From Bacillus sp. M6-12 (GTDB lineage Bacteria > Bacillota > Bacilli > Bacillales > DSM-1321): 64,000 bases of DNA. Location of the stretch: contig NZ_PGVF01000025.1 in NCBI RefSeq assembly GCF_002860285.1, positions 16,927 through 80,926 on the forward strand. The letters are read 5' to 3'. The position numbers were made by a program, and so were the translations under genes. The notes beneath the pieces were generated by a model, which did not search any database, was not told the DNA's origin, and worked only from the letters and a program-made list of their open reading frames with translations. How positions within the stretch are numbered: the stretch's first letter is position 1; each line of letters begins with the position of its first letter. Below, piece after piece: positions 8,300 to 17,365 of the stretch.

Positions 8300-9241
8300 T
8301 TATTTCGCGTATTGCTTCTTAAGCTGCTGGGCTTCTTTTTCTGAACAAAGCACAAAGTGCCCTGGCGTAATTTCGCGCATTTCCACGTTATCACTTTCAG
8401 TATAGTTGTGTACGCTAGGATTATAGGAAACTCTTTTTCTTGTCCGTTCACTTTCCGGATCCGGAAGAGGAATTGCTGAAAGGAGTGATTGAGTATATGG
8501 ATGCATAGGTCTCTCATATAATTCATCACTTGTTGTCAATTCAACCAATTTACCGAAATACATAACGCCAATTCGGTCACTAATGTACTTAACCATGGAA
8601 AGGTCATGGGCGATAAATAAATAAGTCAGCCCTTTTTCCTTTTGAAGCTGCTTCATCAGGTTAACTACCTGTGCCTGAATGGAAACGTCCAAGGCAGAAA
8701 TGGGTTCATCGGCAATGATAAATTCAGGCTGTACCGCAAGGGCACGTGCAATACCGATACGCTGGCGCTGTCCTCCAGAGAATTCATGTGGATAGCGGTT
8801 CGCATGTTCTCTATTTAATCCTACTGTTTCCAGCAGGTTGTATACGCGTTCCATTCGGTCTTGAGGGGATTTGGCAAGGCCGTGTATATCAATCCCTTCT
8901 GCAATGACATCGGATACTTTCATCCGAGGGTTCAATGATGCATATGGATCCTGGAAAATCATTTGCATTTTTCGGTTAAATTCTTTTAGCTGGCTTTTTG
9001 ATTTCTTGCCATGTACATTTTCACCATTAAAATTAACTTCTCCGTCTGTTGCGTTGTAAAGACGGATAATCGTGCGGCCAGTCGTTGATTTACCGCAGCC
9101 AGATTCTCCAACCAGACCAAGGGTTTCCCCTTTATAAATATCAAATGATATATCATCAACAGCCTTAACCATAGAAGGCTTTCCTACATTAAAATATTGC
9201 TTCAGATTTTTGATTTCCAGCAGCTTTTCTTTTTGTACCAT
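8300..9241 (-). CDS. oppF: Oligopeptide ABC transporter ATP-binding protein OppF
   Basis: Second ATPase of the oligopeptide importer. The 313-aa protein has Walker A GESGCGKST (near 45), the ABC signature FSGGQRQR (near 157), Walker B FIIADEP (near 178) and the switch His in LFIAHD. The C-terminal oligopeptide/dipeptide transporter extension (YTQSLLSAIPLPDP and beyond) identifies the Opp/Dpp subfamily. ATG at 9241 follows the oppD stop by one base, with AGGAGG inside the end of oppD, so translation is coupled. It is the last gene of oppABCDF. OppF order and the paired OppD support the assignment over Dpp or App. Confidence 0.95.
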   Translation of the reverse strand: MVQKEKLLEIKNLKQYFNVGKPSMVKAVDDISFDIYKGETLGLVGESGCGKSTTGRTIIRLYNATDGEVNFNGENVHGKKSKSQLKEFNRKMQMIFQDPYASLNPRMKVSDVIAEGIDIHGLAKSPQDRMERVYNLLETVGLNREHANRYPHEFSGGQRQRIGIARALAVQPEFIIADEPISALDVSIQAQVVNLMKQLQKEKGLTYLFIAHDLSMVKYISDRIGVMYFGKLVELTTSDELYERPMHPYTQSLLSAIPLPDPESERTRKRVSYNPSVHNYTESDNVEMREITPGHFVLCSEKEAQQLKKQYAK

Positions 9242-9242
9242 A

Positions 9243-10286
9243 TTATTTAACCTCCTTGCCCACAGGGAACTGTCTCTGTCTTCTTCTGACAGCTTCAGGC
9301 GGCTCTACCTTTGGAGCATCCGGATGCAGCAGCCATGTTGCAGCATAGTGTGTATCCGACACTTTAAACATTGGCGGCTGTTCTTCAAGGTCGATTTGCA
9401 TTGCATATTGATTTCTCGGTGCAAACGCATCGCCTTTTGGTGGATGCAGCAGATTTGGCGGTGTACCCGGAATCGCATACAGCTCCTCGTCTTTCGCATC
9501 AAGACTTGGCATTGAGCTGATCAATCCCCAAGTATATGGATGCTGCGGGTTATAGAAGATTTCATCAACAGTTCCGATTTCAACGATTTTACCGCCATAC
9601 ATTACCGCAACCCTGTCTGCCACATTCGCTACTACCCCTAGATCATGTGTAATAAAAATAATGGATGTATCAATTTTCTTCTGCAAATCCTTCATCAATT
9701 CAAGAATTTGGGCTTGAATGGTAACATCAAGTGCCGTTGTCGGTTCATCTGCAATCAATATTTTTGGATTACAGGCAAGAGCAATGGCAATAACAACCCT
9801 TTGTCTCATACCGCCGGAAAATTGATGCGGGTACTGCTCAAAGCGCTTTTCTGGCTGGGGAATCCCAACGAGTCGAAGCAATTCAATTGCTCTTTCTTTA
9901 GCACCTGATTTACTCATGTTTTGATGCCTTACAATTGGTTCCATTATTTGTTTACCGATTTTAATAGTAGGGTTAAGAGATGTCATTGGATCCTGAAAAA
10001 TCATGGAAATATCTTTCCCTCGGATTTTTTGCATCTGCTTATCGCTTAACTTGGCTAAATCTTTTCCGTCAAACATCATTTGACCTTTTTTTATCTCTGA
10101 GTTCCCCGGTGGCAAAAGCCTCATGATGGACTTAGTTGTAACGGATTTTCCTGAACCGGATTCTCCTACAATCGCAAGTGTTTCCCCTTTGAATAAATCA
10201 AAGTCCACACCTCGGATAGCTTGTACTTCTCCTGCAAATGTATGAAAGGAGATATTTAAATCTTTCACTTCTAAAATCTTTTCCAC
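9243..10286 (-). CDS. oppD: Oligopeptide ABC transporter ATP-binding protein OppD
   Basis: First ATPase of the oligopeptide importer, 347 aa. Walker A GESGSGKS (near 42), signature FSGGMRQR (near 154), Walker B ILIADEPTTALD (near 172) and the C-terminal peptide-transporter extension with GTPPNLLHPPKG are all present. I chose GTG at 10286 (VEKILEVKDL, aligning with MEKVLSVQNL of B. subtilis OppD as I recall it) with AGGTGG 5 bases upstream. A GTG three codons earlier is too close to its ribosome site. It sits 17 bp after oppC and is coupled to oppF. It hydrolyses ATP to drive uptake through OppBC; the peptides concerned include nutrient and signalling peptides in related species. Confidence 0.95.
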   Translation of the reverse strand: MEKILEVKDLNISFHTFAGEVQAIRGVDFDLFKGETLAIVGESGSGKSVTTKSIMRLLPPGNSEIKKGQMMFDGKDLAKLSDKQMQKIRGKDISMIFQDPMTSLNPTIKIGKQIMEPIVRHQNMSKSGAKERAIELLRLVGIPQPEKRFEQYPHQFSGGMRQRVVIAIALACNPKILIADEPTTALDVTIQAQILELMKDLQKKIDTSIIFITHDLGVVANVADRVAVMYGGKIVEIGTVDEIFYNPQHPYTWGLISSMPSLDAKDEELYAIPGTPPNLLHPPKGDAFAPRNQYAMQIDLEEQPPMFKVSDTHYAATWLLHPDAPKVEPPEAVRRRQRQFPVGKEVK

Positions 10287-10303
10287 AAAATCCACCTACC
10301 CTC

Positions 10304-11332
10304 TTAATCTCGCATTTTCGGATCCAGAGCATCCCGTAATCCGTCCGCAAGCATATTGAATGCTACCATGATAATACTGATAACAATGGCTGGAATGATC
10401 ATTTCATGCGGATGCAAACGCAATACTTTGTATCCTTCCTCAATGAGTGTTCCGAGTGATGCATTAGGAGGCTGAAGTCCTAAACCGATAAAGCTCAAAA
10501 AGGCCTCGAAGAAAATGGCGTTTGGAATCGTAAACATCGTATTGATGATGATTACACCTGCTAGGTTGGGCAAAAGATGCTTAAAGATAATTCTCGAGTC
10601 TGAGTTCCCTAGCGTCTTGGAAGCGAGAACAAATTCTTGTTCTCTCAGTTTAAGTGTCTGGGCACGAACAACACGGGACATCCCCACCCAGCCGGTAATT
10701 GACATAGCAATTGTTATAGAAATAATCCCCGGTTCGAGTACAAGGATCATAAGTATTACGACTACCAGTGTCGGAATCCCGATCAGAACTTCGGTAATCC
10801 GCTGCATCACATTATCCAGACGGCCTCCGAAATACCCGGAAATCGCACCATAGGCTACACCGATGATCATATCGATGGTTGCTGCCAAAAAAGCAATATA
10901 TAAGGAAACCTGAGTACCCTTCCAAAGACGGGTAAATAGGTCGCGGCCCAGAGGATCTGTACCAAACCAATAATATTCTTTTACTTTTCTATCTTCATAT
11001 GGATGGACAACATTGCCGTTTGGCATCGTCTTTTCTCCGTCAAATGGCAGCCAGCTAACATTTTCCAGTCCCGGAATCTTTGGCGGAAGGTTGGCATGGG
11101 TTACATTCTGCGTGTCATATTCCTTGCCGCTGATAAGCGGACCGACAAAGGCCATAATGATTAACAGGACCATAACCACAAGGCTGACTACGGCTGCTTT
11201 ATTTTTGCGCACGCGCATCCAGGCATCCTGCCAGAAGTTCAGGCTGGGCTTGTTGATCTCTTCGCTTTTGGAAGAGTCAATAATGGCGGGTGCGAATTTT
11301 TCTTTTGGTAGTTTTTCCAGATTCGTTGCCAT
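10304..11332 (-). CDS. oppC: Oligopeptide ABC transporter permease OppC
   Basis: Inner-membrane permease, 342 aa. It has a cytoplasmic N-terminus, a first membrane helix near residues 47-67 (AAVVSLVVMVLLIIMAFVG) and a large extracytoplasmic loop. Five further helices carry the binding-protein-dependent transport signature, with the EAA-type loop around FVLASKTLGNSDSRIIFKHLLPNL. The C-terminus MLADGLRDALDPKMRD is typical of OppC/DppC. The ATG overlaps the oppB stop as TAATG, with GGAGG just upstream, which indicates translational coupling. Full length for the family. Confidence 0.95.
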   Translation of the reverse strand: MATNLEKLPKEKFAPAIIDSSKSEEINKPSLNFWQDAWMRVRKNKAAVVSLVVMVLLIIMAFVGPLISGKEYDTQNVTHANLPPKIPGLENVSWLPFDGEKTMPNGNVVHPYEDRKVKEYYWFGTDPLGRDLFTRLWKGTQVSLYIAFLAATIDMIIGVAYGAISGYFGGRLDNVMQRITEVLIGIPTLVVVILMILVLEPGIISITIAMSITGWVGMSRVVRAQTLKLREQEFVLASKTLGNSDSRIIFKHLLPNLAGVIIINTMFTIPNAIFFEAFLSFIGLGLQPPNASLGTLIEEGYKVLRLHPHEMIIPAIVISIIMVAFNMLADGLRDALDPKMRD

Positions 11333-12261
11333 TACTTTTTACCTCCTGCAAGCCTGATACGCGGATCAATGACTCCATATAAAATATCGACGATCAAAAT
11401 GATAATGACAAATAATGCAGCAAAAAACAGGTTTGTCCCCATAATGACATTATAATCGTTAACCGCAATGGATTTAACGAATTGTTCCCCGATTCCGGGT
11501 ATGGCAAAAATTCTCTCAACAACGAGTGAACCGGTCATCATGGAAGCCGTTAATGGGCCCAGTACTGTTACGAGAGGGATAAGAGCATTTCTCAATGCAT
11601 GTTTAAATGCAATATCAAAATAGCTCGCACCCTTTGCTCTGGCCAGCGTGATATAGTCGGAACCTAAGATTTCAATCATCTCAGTCCTCATAAAACGGGC
11701 CGCAATCGCTATTGGGAACATCATTAATGCAATCGTTGGCAGAACAGTGTACTCTGGTCCCTTCCAAAAGAGAACAGGGAACCATCCTAATTTAACGGCC
11801 ACGAAGAATTGCAGCAAACCAGCAAATACAAAGTTAGGGATGGCCTTCCCGATTACAGCAAGGAATGTCGAACCGTAATCCACCCATGTATTCTGCTTTA
11901 AAGCGGCAAGAACCCCAAGGACCATACCGATAATCGAACCAATGATCATCGCCTGAAGGCCCAGATGGATTGATGGTCCTATACGATTGGCAAGCAAATC
12001 ACTTACAGGTGTATTTCCAAATTGAAAGGCAATACCTAGGTCACCCTGGACAAGGTTCCCCAAATATTTTACATATTGAACGGCAACAGGTTCATCCAGG
12101 CCGTACTTTGCTTTCATAATTGCCAGCTGCGCAGGGCTAAGTTTATTTGCACTGGCAAACGGCGTTCCGGGGATTAGCTTCATGAGGAAGAACGTTAAAG
12201 AAGCAATGACAAATAAGGTAACGATCATATAGAGAAGCCGTTTTAGCAAATATCTTATCAT
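11332..12261 (-). CDS. oppB: Oligopeptide ABC transporter permease OppB
   Basis: Inner-membrane permease, 309 aa. It starts MIRYLLKRLLYMIVTLFVIASLTFFLMKLIPGTPF, the conserved first helix of OppB. The EAA loop DYITLARAKGASYFDIAFKHALRNALIPLVT follows, and it ends YGVIDPRIRLAGGKK, matching OppB/DppB. ATG at 12261 lies 8 bases after AGGAGG; an upstream GTG would sit on top of that site. A nested stem-loop separates it from oppA, so it is probably expressed at a lower level than the binding protein. Its stop overlaps the oppC start. Confidence 0.95.
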   Translation of the reverse strand: MIRYLLKRLLYMIVTLFVIASLTFFLMKLIPGTPFASANKLSPAQLAIMKAKYGLDEPVAVQYVKYLGNLVQGDLGIAFQFGNTPVSDLLANRIGPSIHLGLQAMIIGSIIGMVLGVLAALKQNTWVDYGSTFLAVIGKAIPNFVFAGLLQFFVAVKLGWFPVLFWKGPEYTVLPTIALMMFPIAIAARFMRTEMIEILGSDYITLARAKGASYFDIAFKHALRNALIPLVTVLGPLTASMMTGSLVVERIFAIPGIGEQFVKSIAVNDYNVIMGTNLFFAALFVIIILIVDILYGVIDPRIRLAGGKK

Positions 12262-12294
12262 ACTGCCCACCTCCTAAAAATTTTTAAAAAGTTT

Positions 12295-12388
12295 GACAGT
12301 TTCTTTTACAGGGAAAAAGAGAGTATATCAAGATATATACTCTCTTTTCATCTTCTAAACTATTAACTATTTAGAAAAGAAAACTGTC
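12295..12388 (-). terminator. Nested stem-loop between oppA and oppB (attenuator or processing site)
   Basis: The inner stem is a 14-bp perfect pair, 12315-12328 with 12335-12348 (AAAAGAGAGTATAT type), followed on the minus strand by TTTTTCCC. An outer stem pairs 12295-12307 with 12375-12388 (GACAGTTTCTTTT, one bulge). It lies immediately after the oppA stop. In binding-protein operons such structures stabilise the upstream mRNA and limit read-through (known principle; its role here is inferred). Confidence 0.8.
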
Positions 12389-12394
12389 TTTTTA

Positions 12395-14137
12395 TTACTC
12401 ACCAGCAACTGTAGTCCACTTGTAGCAATAGTCTGGACCGTAGTCGTAAGAAGCTACATCCTTAACTTTTGGAGCTTGAAGGATAGCGCTATTACGCTGG
12501 TAAATTGGTGCGATTGCTGCATCTTGCTCAAGAAGGATCTTTTCAGCTTGCATTAATGATTTGTAGTACTCTTCAGGCTTTCCGCCAAGTTGAGTAAGTG
12601 CAGTTTTGATTAGCTTATCATATTCTGGGTTAGAGTAGCCCATTCTGTTGCTTCCGCCGCCAGTAATAAACAAGTCAGAGAATGTCATTGGATCGCGGAA
12701 GTCAGGACCCCATCCAGCAACTTGAATATCATAATCTTGTGCATTGTCACGCTCTAGGCGTACTGCGAAAGGAACACTTTCAACCTTTAGTGTCAAACCA
12801 GGAAGGTTCTTTTCCAATTGGTTCTTGAAGTATTCAGCTGTTTTCTTAGCGTTTTCTGTGTCATCTCCAAGGAAACGAACTGTAAGTTCTTTAAGCCCAA
12901 GCTCTTTCAAACCTTTTTCCCATGAAGCTTTAGCAGCTTCCACATCATACTTAAGGAATTCGCCGTTCACTTCGCGCCAGTCTTTTCCGCTTGCAGGATC
13001 AGTAACGAATTCTTTTGGCATTTGGTAGTTAGCAGGCAGGGAACCATTGTTCAATACGCTTGCAACAAATGCTTCTTTGTCAAAGCCTTGTGCGATTGCT
13101 TTACGGATATTAACGTTTTTGAATGCTTTATTTCCTTCGCTGTCTCCAGATTTTTTACCGCCAGTTTGGTTCATTTTCAACCAGAAAACTGTTTTTTCCA
13201 ATTCGTTAACCAAACGGTCGTCGCCTTGGTATTGCTGTACAAGGTCAGAAGAAAGCTTACCTGTAATATCAACTTCACCAGCTTCAAATGCGTTTACAGC
13301 AGAAGCAGGATCTTTTACTGAGTTAAAAGTCATCTTAGCTAGTTTAACTGTGTCTTTATCCCAATAGTTTTCGTTCTTCTCAAGAACCCACTCAGTATCT
13401 GATGGGCCATCCCAGTCAGTCATAACAAATGGTCCGTTGTAAAGAAGGTTGTCTTTATTAGTCGCGTATGCATCGCCTTTTTCTTTCACGAACTTTTCGT
13501 TGATCGGATAGAAAGTAGGGAATGCGAACAAGTCGGCCCAGTATGGGATTGGCTGTTCAAAAGTTACTTCAAGTGTTTTATCGTCTTTTGCTACTACAGC
13601 TAAAGATTTAACATCGTAAGGCTTTGGCGGCTCAGCAGAAGCTGCATCAGTGATTGCCTGCGCACCTTTAATTTTTCCACCCATCATATATGGGCCATAA
13701 GGAGAAGCAGTTTTCGGATCGATCGCACGCTGCCATGCATAAACGAAATCATGAGCAGTAACTGGCTCACCATTAGACCACTTAGAATCTCTTAATTTAA
13801 AAGTAAATACAGTTTGGTCTTCGCTGATAGTAGGTTCTCCATCAGAAAGAGCAGGAACCGGCTTGTTATCCTGGTCTAGACGGTACAGACCCTCACCTAC
13901 GTTGTTTATGTAAGTGAAACTTGTAGATCCTTCAGCAAGTGAAGTATCCATTGTTGGAATTTCAGAAGAATCAAATACTTTAATTTCCTGAGGTACATCA
14001 CTAGCAGTTTCGCCAGCATTTCCGCCTTCGCCTTTACTCTCATTCGTTTTACTAGTCTTATCTCCGCTACATGCAGCAAGGAATAAGCTGAAAACAAGTG
14101 TGAGAATCAAAAGCAAAGAAAATTTTGACTTTTTCAA
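12395..14137 (-). CDS. oppA: Oligopeptide-binding lipoprotein OppA
   Basis: Extracellular substrate-binding lipoprotein of the Opp importer, 580 aa. The signal peptide LKKSKFSLLLILTLVFSLFLAAC ends in the lipobox LAAC, with Cys 23 as lipidation site. An Asn/Glu/Gly linker follows, then the SBP family 5 domain (WSNGEPVTAHDFVYAWQRAIDP, NPEYDKLIKTAL, ending YCYKWTTVAGE). I chose TTG at 14137, 9 bases after AGGGG, because it gives a normal lipoprotein signal; an upstream ATG would add an extra 24 residues. It is first in oppABCDF. The promoter carries a near-consensus CodY box. Confidence 0.95.
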   Translation of the reverse strand: MKKSKFSLLLILTLVFSLFLAACSGDKTSKTNESKGEGGNAGETASDVPQEIKVFDSSEIPTMDTSLAEGSTSFTYINNVGEGLYRLDQDNKPVPALSDGEPTISEDQTVFTFKLRDSKWSNGEPVTAHDFVYAWQRAIDPKTASPYGPYMMGGKIKGAQAITDAASAEPPKPYDVKSLAVVAKDDKTLEVTFEQPIPYWADLFAFPTFYPINEKFVKEKGDAYATNKDNLLYNGPFVMTDWDGPSDTEWVLEKNENYWDKDTVKLAKMTFNSVKDPASAVNAFEAGEVDITGKLSSDLVQQYQGDDRLVNELEKTVFWLKMNQTGGKKSGDSEGNKAFKNVNIRKAIAQGFDKEAFVASVLNNGSLPANYQMPKEFVTDPASGKDWREVNGEFLKYDVEAAKASWEKGLKELGLKELTVRFLGDDTENAKKTAEYFKNQLEKNLPGLTLKVESVPFAVRLERDNAQDYDIQVAGWGPDFRDPMTFSDLFITGGGSNRMGYSNPEYDKLIKTALTQLGGKPEEYYKSLMQAEKILLEQDAAIAPIYQRNSAILQAPKVKDVASYDYGPDYCYKWTTVAGE

Positions 14138-14180
14138 ATTCAGACACCCCTTCTTTTTTAAAAAAATAACTACAAGGACT

Positions 14181-14229
14181 ATTATACAAGTTTTCAGAAA
14201 TTTGTACATAAACTTTTTTAAAAAAGTTT
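14181..14229 (-). promoter_or_regulatory. oppA promoter region with CodY-like box and adjacent palindrome
   Basis: A -10 TATAAT lies at 14181-14186 on the minus strand. The 15-mer AAATTTCTGAAAACT (14189-14203) matches the CodY consensus AATTTTCWGAAAATT at 13 of 15 positions and occupies the spacer. A perfect 20-bp palindrome, AAACTTTTTTAAAAAAGTTT, lies directly upstream (14210-14229). A second possible promoter (TTGCAG, 17 bp, TACAAT) lies farther upstream. CodY control of opp genes is known in other Firmicutes; here it is inferred. Confidence 0.6.
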
Positions 14230-14526
14230 ACGAAATTGTAACGAATTCCTGTAATTTCTGCAAAAAAGCTGTCTGTTTTTTTTACAAAAACCCTTTTTAC
14301 TCAGTAATTTCACGCTTTAGGGCGTTACAGTCCCAATCAAATATTTACCATTCCGAAATATTGAATGTTCATGTTTTCACTAATCCACATACCACTAAAT
14401 TCCATAAAATCCTATTCTTATATAGCAAATAGAGACAGGGACTGTATTTTCTCTCTTTTTTTCTGTATACTACTTTTCATAATAGCAAAAGATGTCAAAA
14501 ATTATCAATAAGAGAGGTTATCCATA

Positions 14527-14877
14527 TTGATAAAAATCGCCAAGTGGACAGGGATTATGATTGCCTTAGCATTAGCTGCTTCATTACTTCTGTACAAAAG
14601 TATTTCATTGCTTTACTTCATCGATATTCTTTTTTACATTTCAGGGGCCTTACTGTTATTCTCTCTGTTGACCTTAGTTGTCCGAAAAGGATTCTTTGAT
14701 GCAATGTTCTATAGCTTCAGGAAGGTTTTTGGCCCGCAAAAAATTGGCGGTGATCTTGATGAAGAAGACATCCCTCTTCTTTCCAGCCTTATAGGATTCG
14801 AGTACGCAGGGACATTTTTAGTTGGTTTGTCACTTCTGGCCATCATGCTGGTCGCCCTGTTTATCTATTATTTATGA
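14527..14877 (+). CDS. DUF3899 membrane protein
   Basis: A 116-aa protein with three predicted membrane helices (about residues 6-24, 28-50 and 93-114). Between the second and third is a cytoplasmic stretch with FRKVFGPQKIGGDLDEEDIPLLSS. This layout is that of DUF3899 proteins, which are small and uncharacterised in Bacillaceae. The start is a TTG at 14527 with GAGAGG 9 bases upstream. It is divergent from oppA and lies 128 bp before the trpS start on the same strand, so it could be co-transcribed with trpS. No function can be given. Confidence 0.75.
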   Translation: MIKIAKWTGIMIALALAASLLLYKSISLLYFIDILFYISGALLLFSLLTLVVRKGFFDAMFYSFRKVFGPQKIGGDLDEEDIPLLSSLIGFEYAGTFLVGLSLLAIMLVALFIYYL

Positions 14878-15005
14878 TCAGGCGCCAAGCATAATGGAAA
14901 AAAGTGAAAAATTATTAGCAGTGGAGCCTTCCTTCATTAATGTTTTAAAATGATATGGCAGGCAATAATCAAATTCATATGAACGCATTGGAGAGTGACT
15001 TACAG

Positions 15006-15992
15006 TTGAAACGGACTTTTTCAGGCATTCAGCCTACAGGCTCTGTAACTTTAGGTAATTACATAGGAGCTATGAAACAATTTATTGACCTTCAGCATGA
15101 ATATGATTGCTTTTTCTGCATCGTAGACCAGCATGCCATCACTGTTCCACAAGACAGGCTAGAGCTTAGGAGAAATATCCGCAGCCTTGCAGCTTTGTAT
15201 CTTGCAATTGGAATTGATCCTGAAAAAGCAACGATCTTTATTCAATCAGAGGTGCCAGCCCATGCTCAGGCAGGCTGGATAATGCAATGCAATTCCTATA
15301 TCGGCGAACTCGAACGAATGACTCAGTTTAAAGATAAATCAGCGGGCAAGGATGGAGTATCCTCCGGTTTGCTGACCTATCCTCCTTTAATGGCAGCGGA
15401 CATTCTTCTATATCAGACTGATGTTGTCCCTGTCGGCGAAGACCAAAAGCAGCATATGGAGCTCACAAGGGACCTGGCAGAAAGATTCAATAAAAAATAC
15501 AACGATATCTTTACAATTCCCGATATTCGCCTGCCTAAATATGGTGCAAGGGTTATGTCGCTGCAGGAACCGACAAAAAAAATGAGCAAAAGCGATCCAA
15601 ACCTAAAATCCTTCATTACACTTTTGGATGATCCAAAGCAGATCGAAAAGAAAATAAAAAGTGCGGTAACCGATTCAGAGGGCATTGTAAAGTATGATAA
15701 AGAAAATAAGCCTGGTGTATCCAACCTGCTCTCGATTTATTCAATTTTTAGCGGCAAGACAATAGAAGAGCTTGAAACGGAATACGAAGGAAAAGGATAT
15801 GGTGATTTTAAGGCTGGGTTAGCCCAGGTGGTACTGGACGAAATTACTCCAATCCAGGAACGGTATTACAGGTTTCTTGATTCAGCTGAGCTTGACGAAA
15901 TCCTTGACCGCGGTGCTGACAGAGCGAACGCAGAGGCTAATAAAATGGTCCGAAAAATGATGAATGCGGTCGGTTTAGGAAGAAAAAGATAA
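15006..15992 (+). CDS. trpS: Tryptophanyl-tRNA synthetase
   Basis: Class I aminoacyl-tRNA synthetase charging tRNA-Trp, cytoplasmic, 328 aa (B. subtilis TrpS is 330). Visible motifs are the N-terminal FSGIQPTGSVTLGNYIGA (HIGH-equivalent), YIGELERMTQFKDK, and KKMSKSDPN (KMSKS loop near residue 195). I prefer TTG at 15006 (MKRTFSGIQPTG), because it matches the family N-terminus and has GGAG upstream. An in-frame ATG at 14955 would add 17 unconserved residues. Only about 130 bp separate it from the upstream gene and no T-box leader is visible, unlike many Firmicute trpS genes. A terminator follows. Confidence 0.95.
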   Translation: MKRTFSGIQPTGSVTLGNYIGAMKQFIDLQHEYDCFFCIVDQHAITVPQDRLELRRNIRSLAALYLAIGIDPEKATIFIQSEVPAHAQAGWIMQCNSYIGELERMTQFKDKSAGKDGVSSGLLTYPPLMAADILLYQTDVVPVGEDQKQHMELTRDLAERFNKKYNDIFTIPDIRLPKYGARVMSLQEPTKKMSKSDPNLKSFITLLDDPKQIEKKIKSAVTDSEGIVKYDKENKPGVSNLLSIYSIFSGKTIEELETEYEGKGYGDFKAGLAQVVLDEITPIQERYYRFLDSAELDEILDRGADRANAEANKMVRKMMNAVGLGRKR

Positions 15993-16003
15993 TATGCCCG
16001 ATG

Positions 16004-16038
16004 AAAAGGAATGAGGCTTACACCCATTCCTTTTTTTC
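16004..16038 (+). terminator. trpS terminator
   Basis: AAAGGAATG and CATTCCTTT form a 9-bp stem, with a T-run following. Confidence 0.88.
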
Positions 16039-16269
16039 TTGCGTATAATTTGCCTGAGCAATAAAGTCAGATGTGCCCTCAAGTTAATCTTGCCGTAAGG
16101 GCCGATAATCTATCCAAAAATATACCTCACTAAATTACTGTGCTTCCCCAATATGGTGTTCACCGTTCCATCATGTTTTTTATCCGAAATCCTCAATATC
16201 TTTCCAAATCTTAATTTTATCCGACGAAATCCAGTTCATTCCGCCGTTTTTTTATTTAGCCGCAAAGGA
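16039..16269. other. Intergenic spacer between converging trpS and yjbA
   Basis: No ORF with a ribosome site, RNA gene or repeat is seen. The only structures are the two flanking terminators. Confidence 0.4.
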
Positions 16270-16302
16270 AAAGAGATGCCCGATTGCGGGGCACCTCTCT
16301 AT
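16270..16302 (-). terminator. yjbA terminator
   Basis: Minus strand GAGAGGTGCCC-CGCAATC-GGGCATCTCTTTT, an 11-bp stem with one wobble. Confidence 0.85.
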
Positions 16303-16350
16303 TTATACTCTGCCTTTAATTTTTATCCAATCAAGCACCGTTCATGTCAG

Positions 16351-17109
16351 TTATAACGTAGAAGTACTGTCTCCGACTTCCATTTCCCACAGCTTTTCAA
16401 AAAATGGCTGCCCTTTTACAAGGTTTTCACAAAGCTGGATATGTTTCCCTGACCAGCCCTCTTTAGCCTTATCGTAAAGTTCTTTCCAAGCCTGTTCGAA
16501 ATCAAGATCCTGAATATAAGCATATTTTTCAGGTGACCATTCCGTATACCAATAGCGGATTTCTGCTGCATTTTTTGAAGTCAACAACCCATCGAGCGCC
16601 ATAAACAGGAGCTGCTTCAGCTGTCGTTCCTTACGTGTAAGGCCGTTCATAAATTCAGGTGATGGCGATAAAATGTGATATTCTTTTCCAGCTGTCGAGT
16701 CTTCAGAGAATTCGTAGTCCGCCAGCGGATGGTTTTCGACCATTTCATAAACCAGCTGTTCCTGACGCGGAATAAGCCTGCTTTTACGGATAGGGATATG
16801 ATAGCCAATAGTATCCACTGCTAATATACCGACGCCATCTGTTACAACAAAGCAATAATCTAACTGTGTCCGTTCATGATTTTTTCTGGAATATGCCTTT
16901 TGGTAAACATCATTCAGTAGCTTTTCCGGCAATTCAAGCAAATCATTTTCAATGTAGTTAAATAAAGGAGACGAAACGTATACAAGCGGAACCTGGTCAA
17001 GCAGTTCAATGCCGTCTTCCTTTCTCCATTCATGAAAGTGGCATACATTATAACCATTTTCTTCTCCTTCAAACCAATTAACCCAGACATCATGGAGATA
17101 TAGCATCAT
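16351..17109 (-). CDS. yjbA: YjbA family protein (DUF3603)
   Basis: A 252-aa cytoplasmic protein of the DUF3603 family, found in Bacillaceae and named for B. subtilis YjbA, which likewise sits beside trpS. The sequence starts MMLYLHDVWVNWFEGEENGYNVCHFHEWRK and has the conserved central stretch DYCFVVTDGVGILAVDTIGYHIPIRKSRLIPRQEQ. There are no membrane helices or signal. GAGGGG upstream fits the second Met (17106) at 7 bases better than the first, so the true start may be one codon shorter. Function is unknown. It converges on trpS and has its own terminator. Confidence 0.88.
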   Translation of the reverse strand: MMLYLHDVWVNWFEGEENGYNVCHFHEWRKEDGIELLDQVPLVYVSSPLFNYIENDLLELPEKLLNDVYQKAYSRKNHERTQLDYCFVVTDGVGILAVDTIGYHIPIRKSRLIPRQEQLVYEMVENHPLADYEFSEDSTAGKEYHILSPSPEFMNGLTRKERQLKQLLFMALDGLLTSKNAAEIRYWYTEWSPEKYAYIQDLDFEQAWKELYDKAKEGWSGKHIQLCENLVKGQPFFEKLWEMEVGDSTSTL

Positions 17110-17365
17110 TTAACCCCTCACTAACATATAACTGTTTGTCCATCAGTATAGGCAGGACAGGCTAATTTTATTCCTATATTTACTAACCATGGCACATTTA
17201 ATAATGCGATTTCTTCAATTGAATCAGTAAAAAACAGCTAAATGGCCAAAAACTTCAATATTGCTTTCCAAAGTATGCTTTCTGCTCACATATACTATAT
17301 GAAAGAGAACCTTAATTATGTGACTTGGCAGTTTTACGCTTCTAAATGGCCGACCTTATTCCCAG

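Noticed and set aside
14210..14229. Palindrome upstream of oppA as a terminator
   Set aside because: It consists of only A/T with two G-C pairs, is upstream of the -10 and follows no gene on that strand, so it is better treated as an operator candidate.
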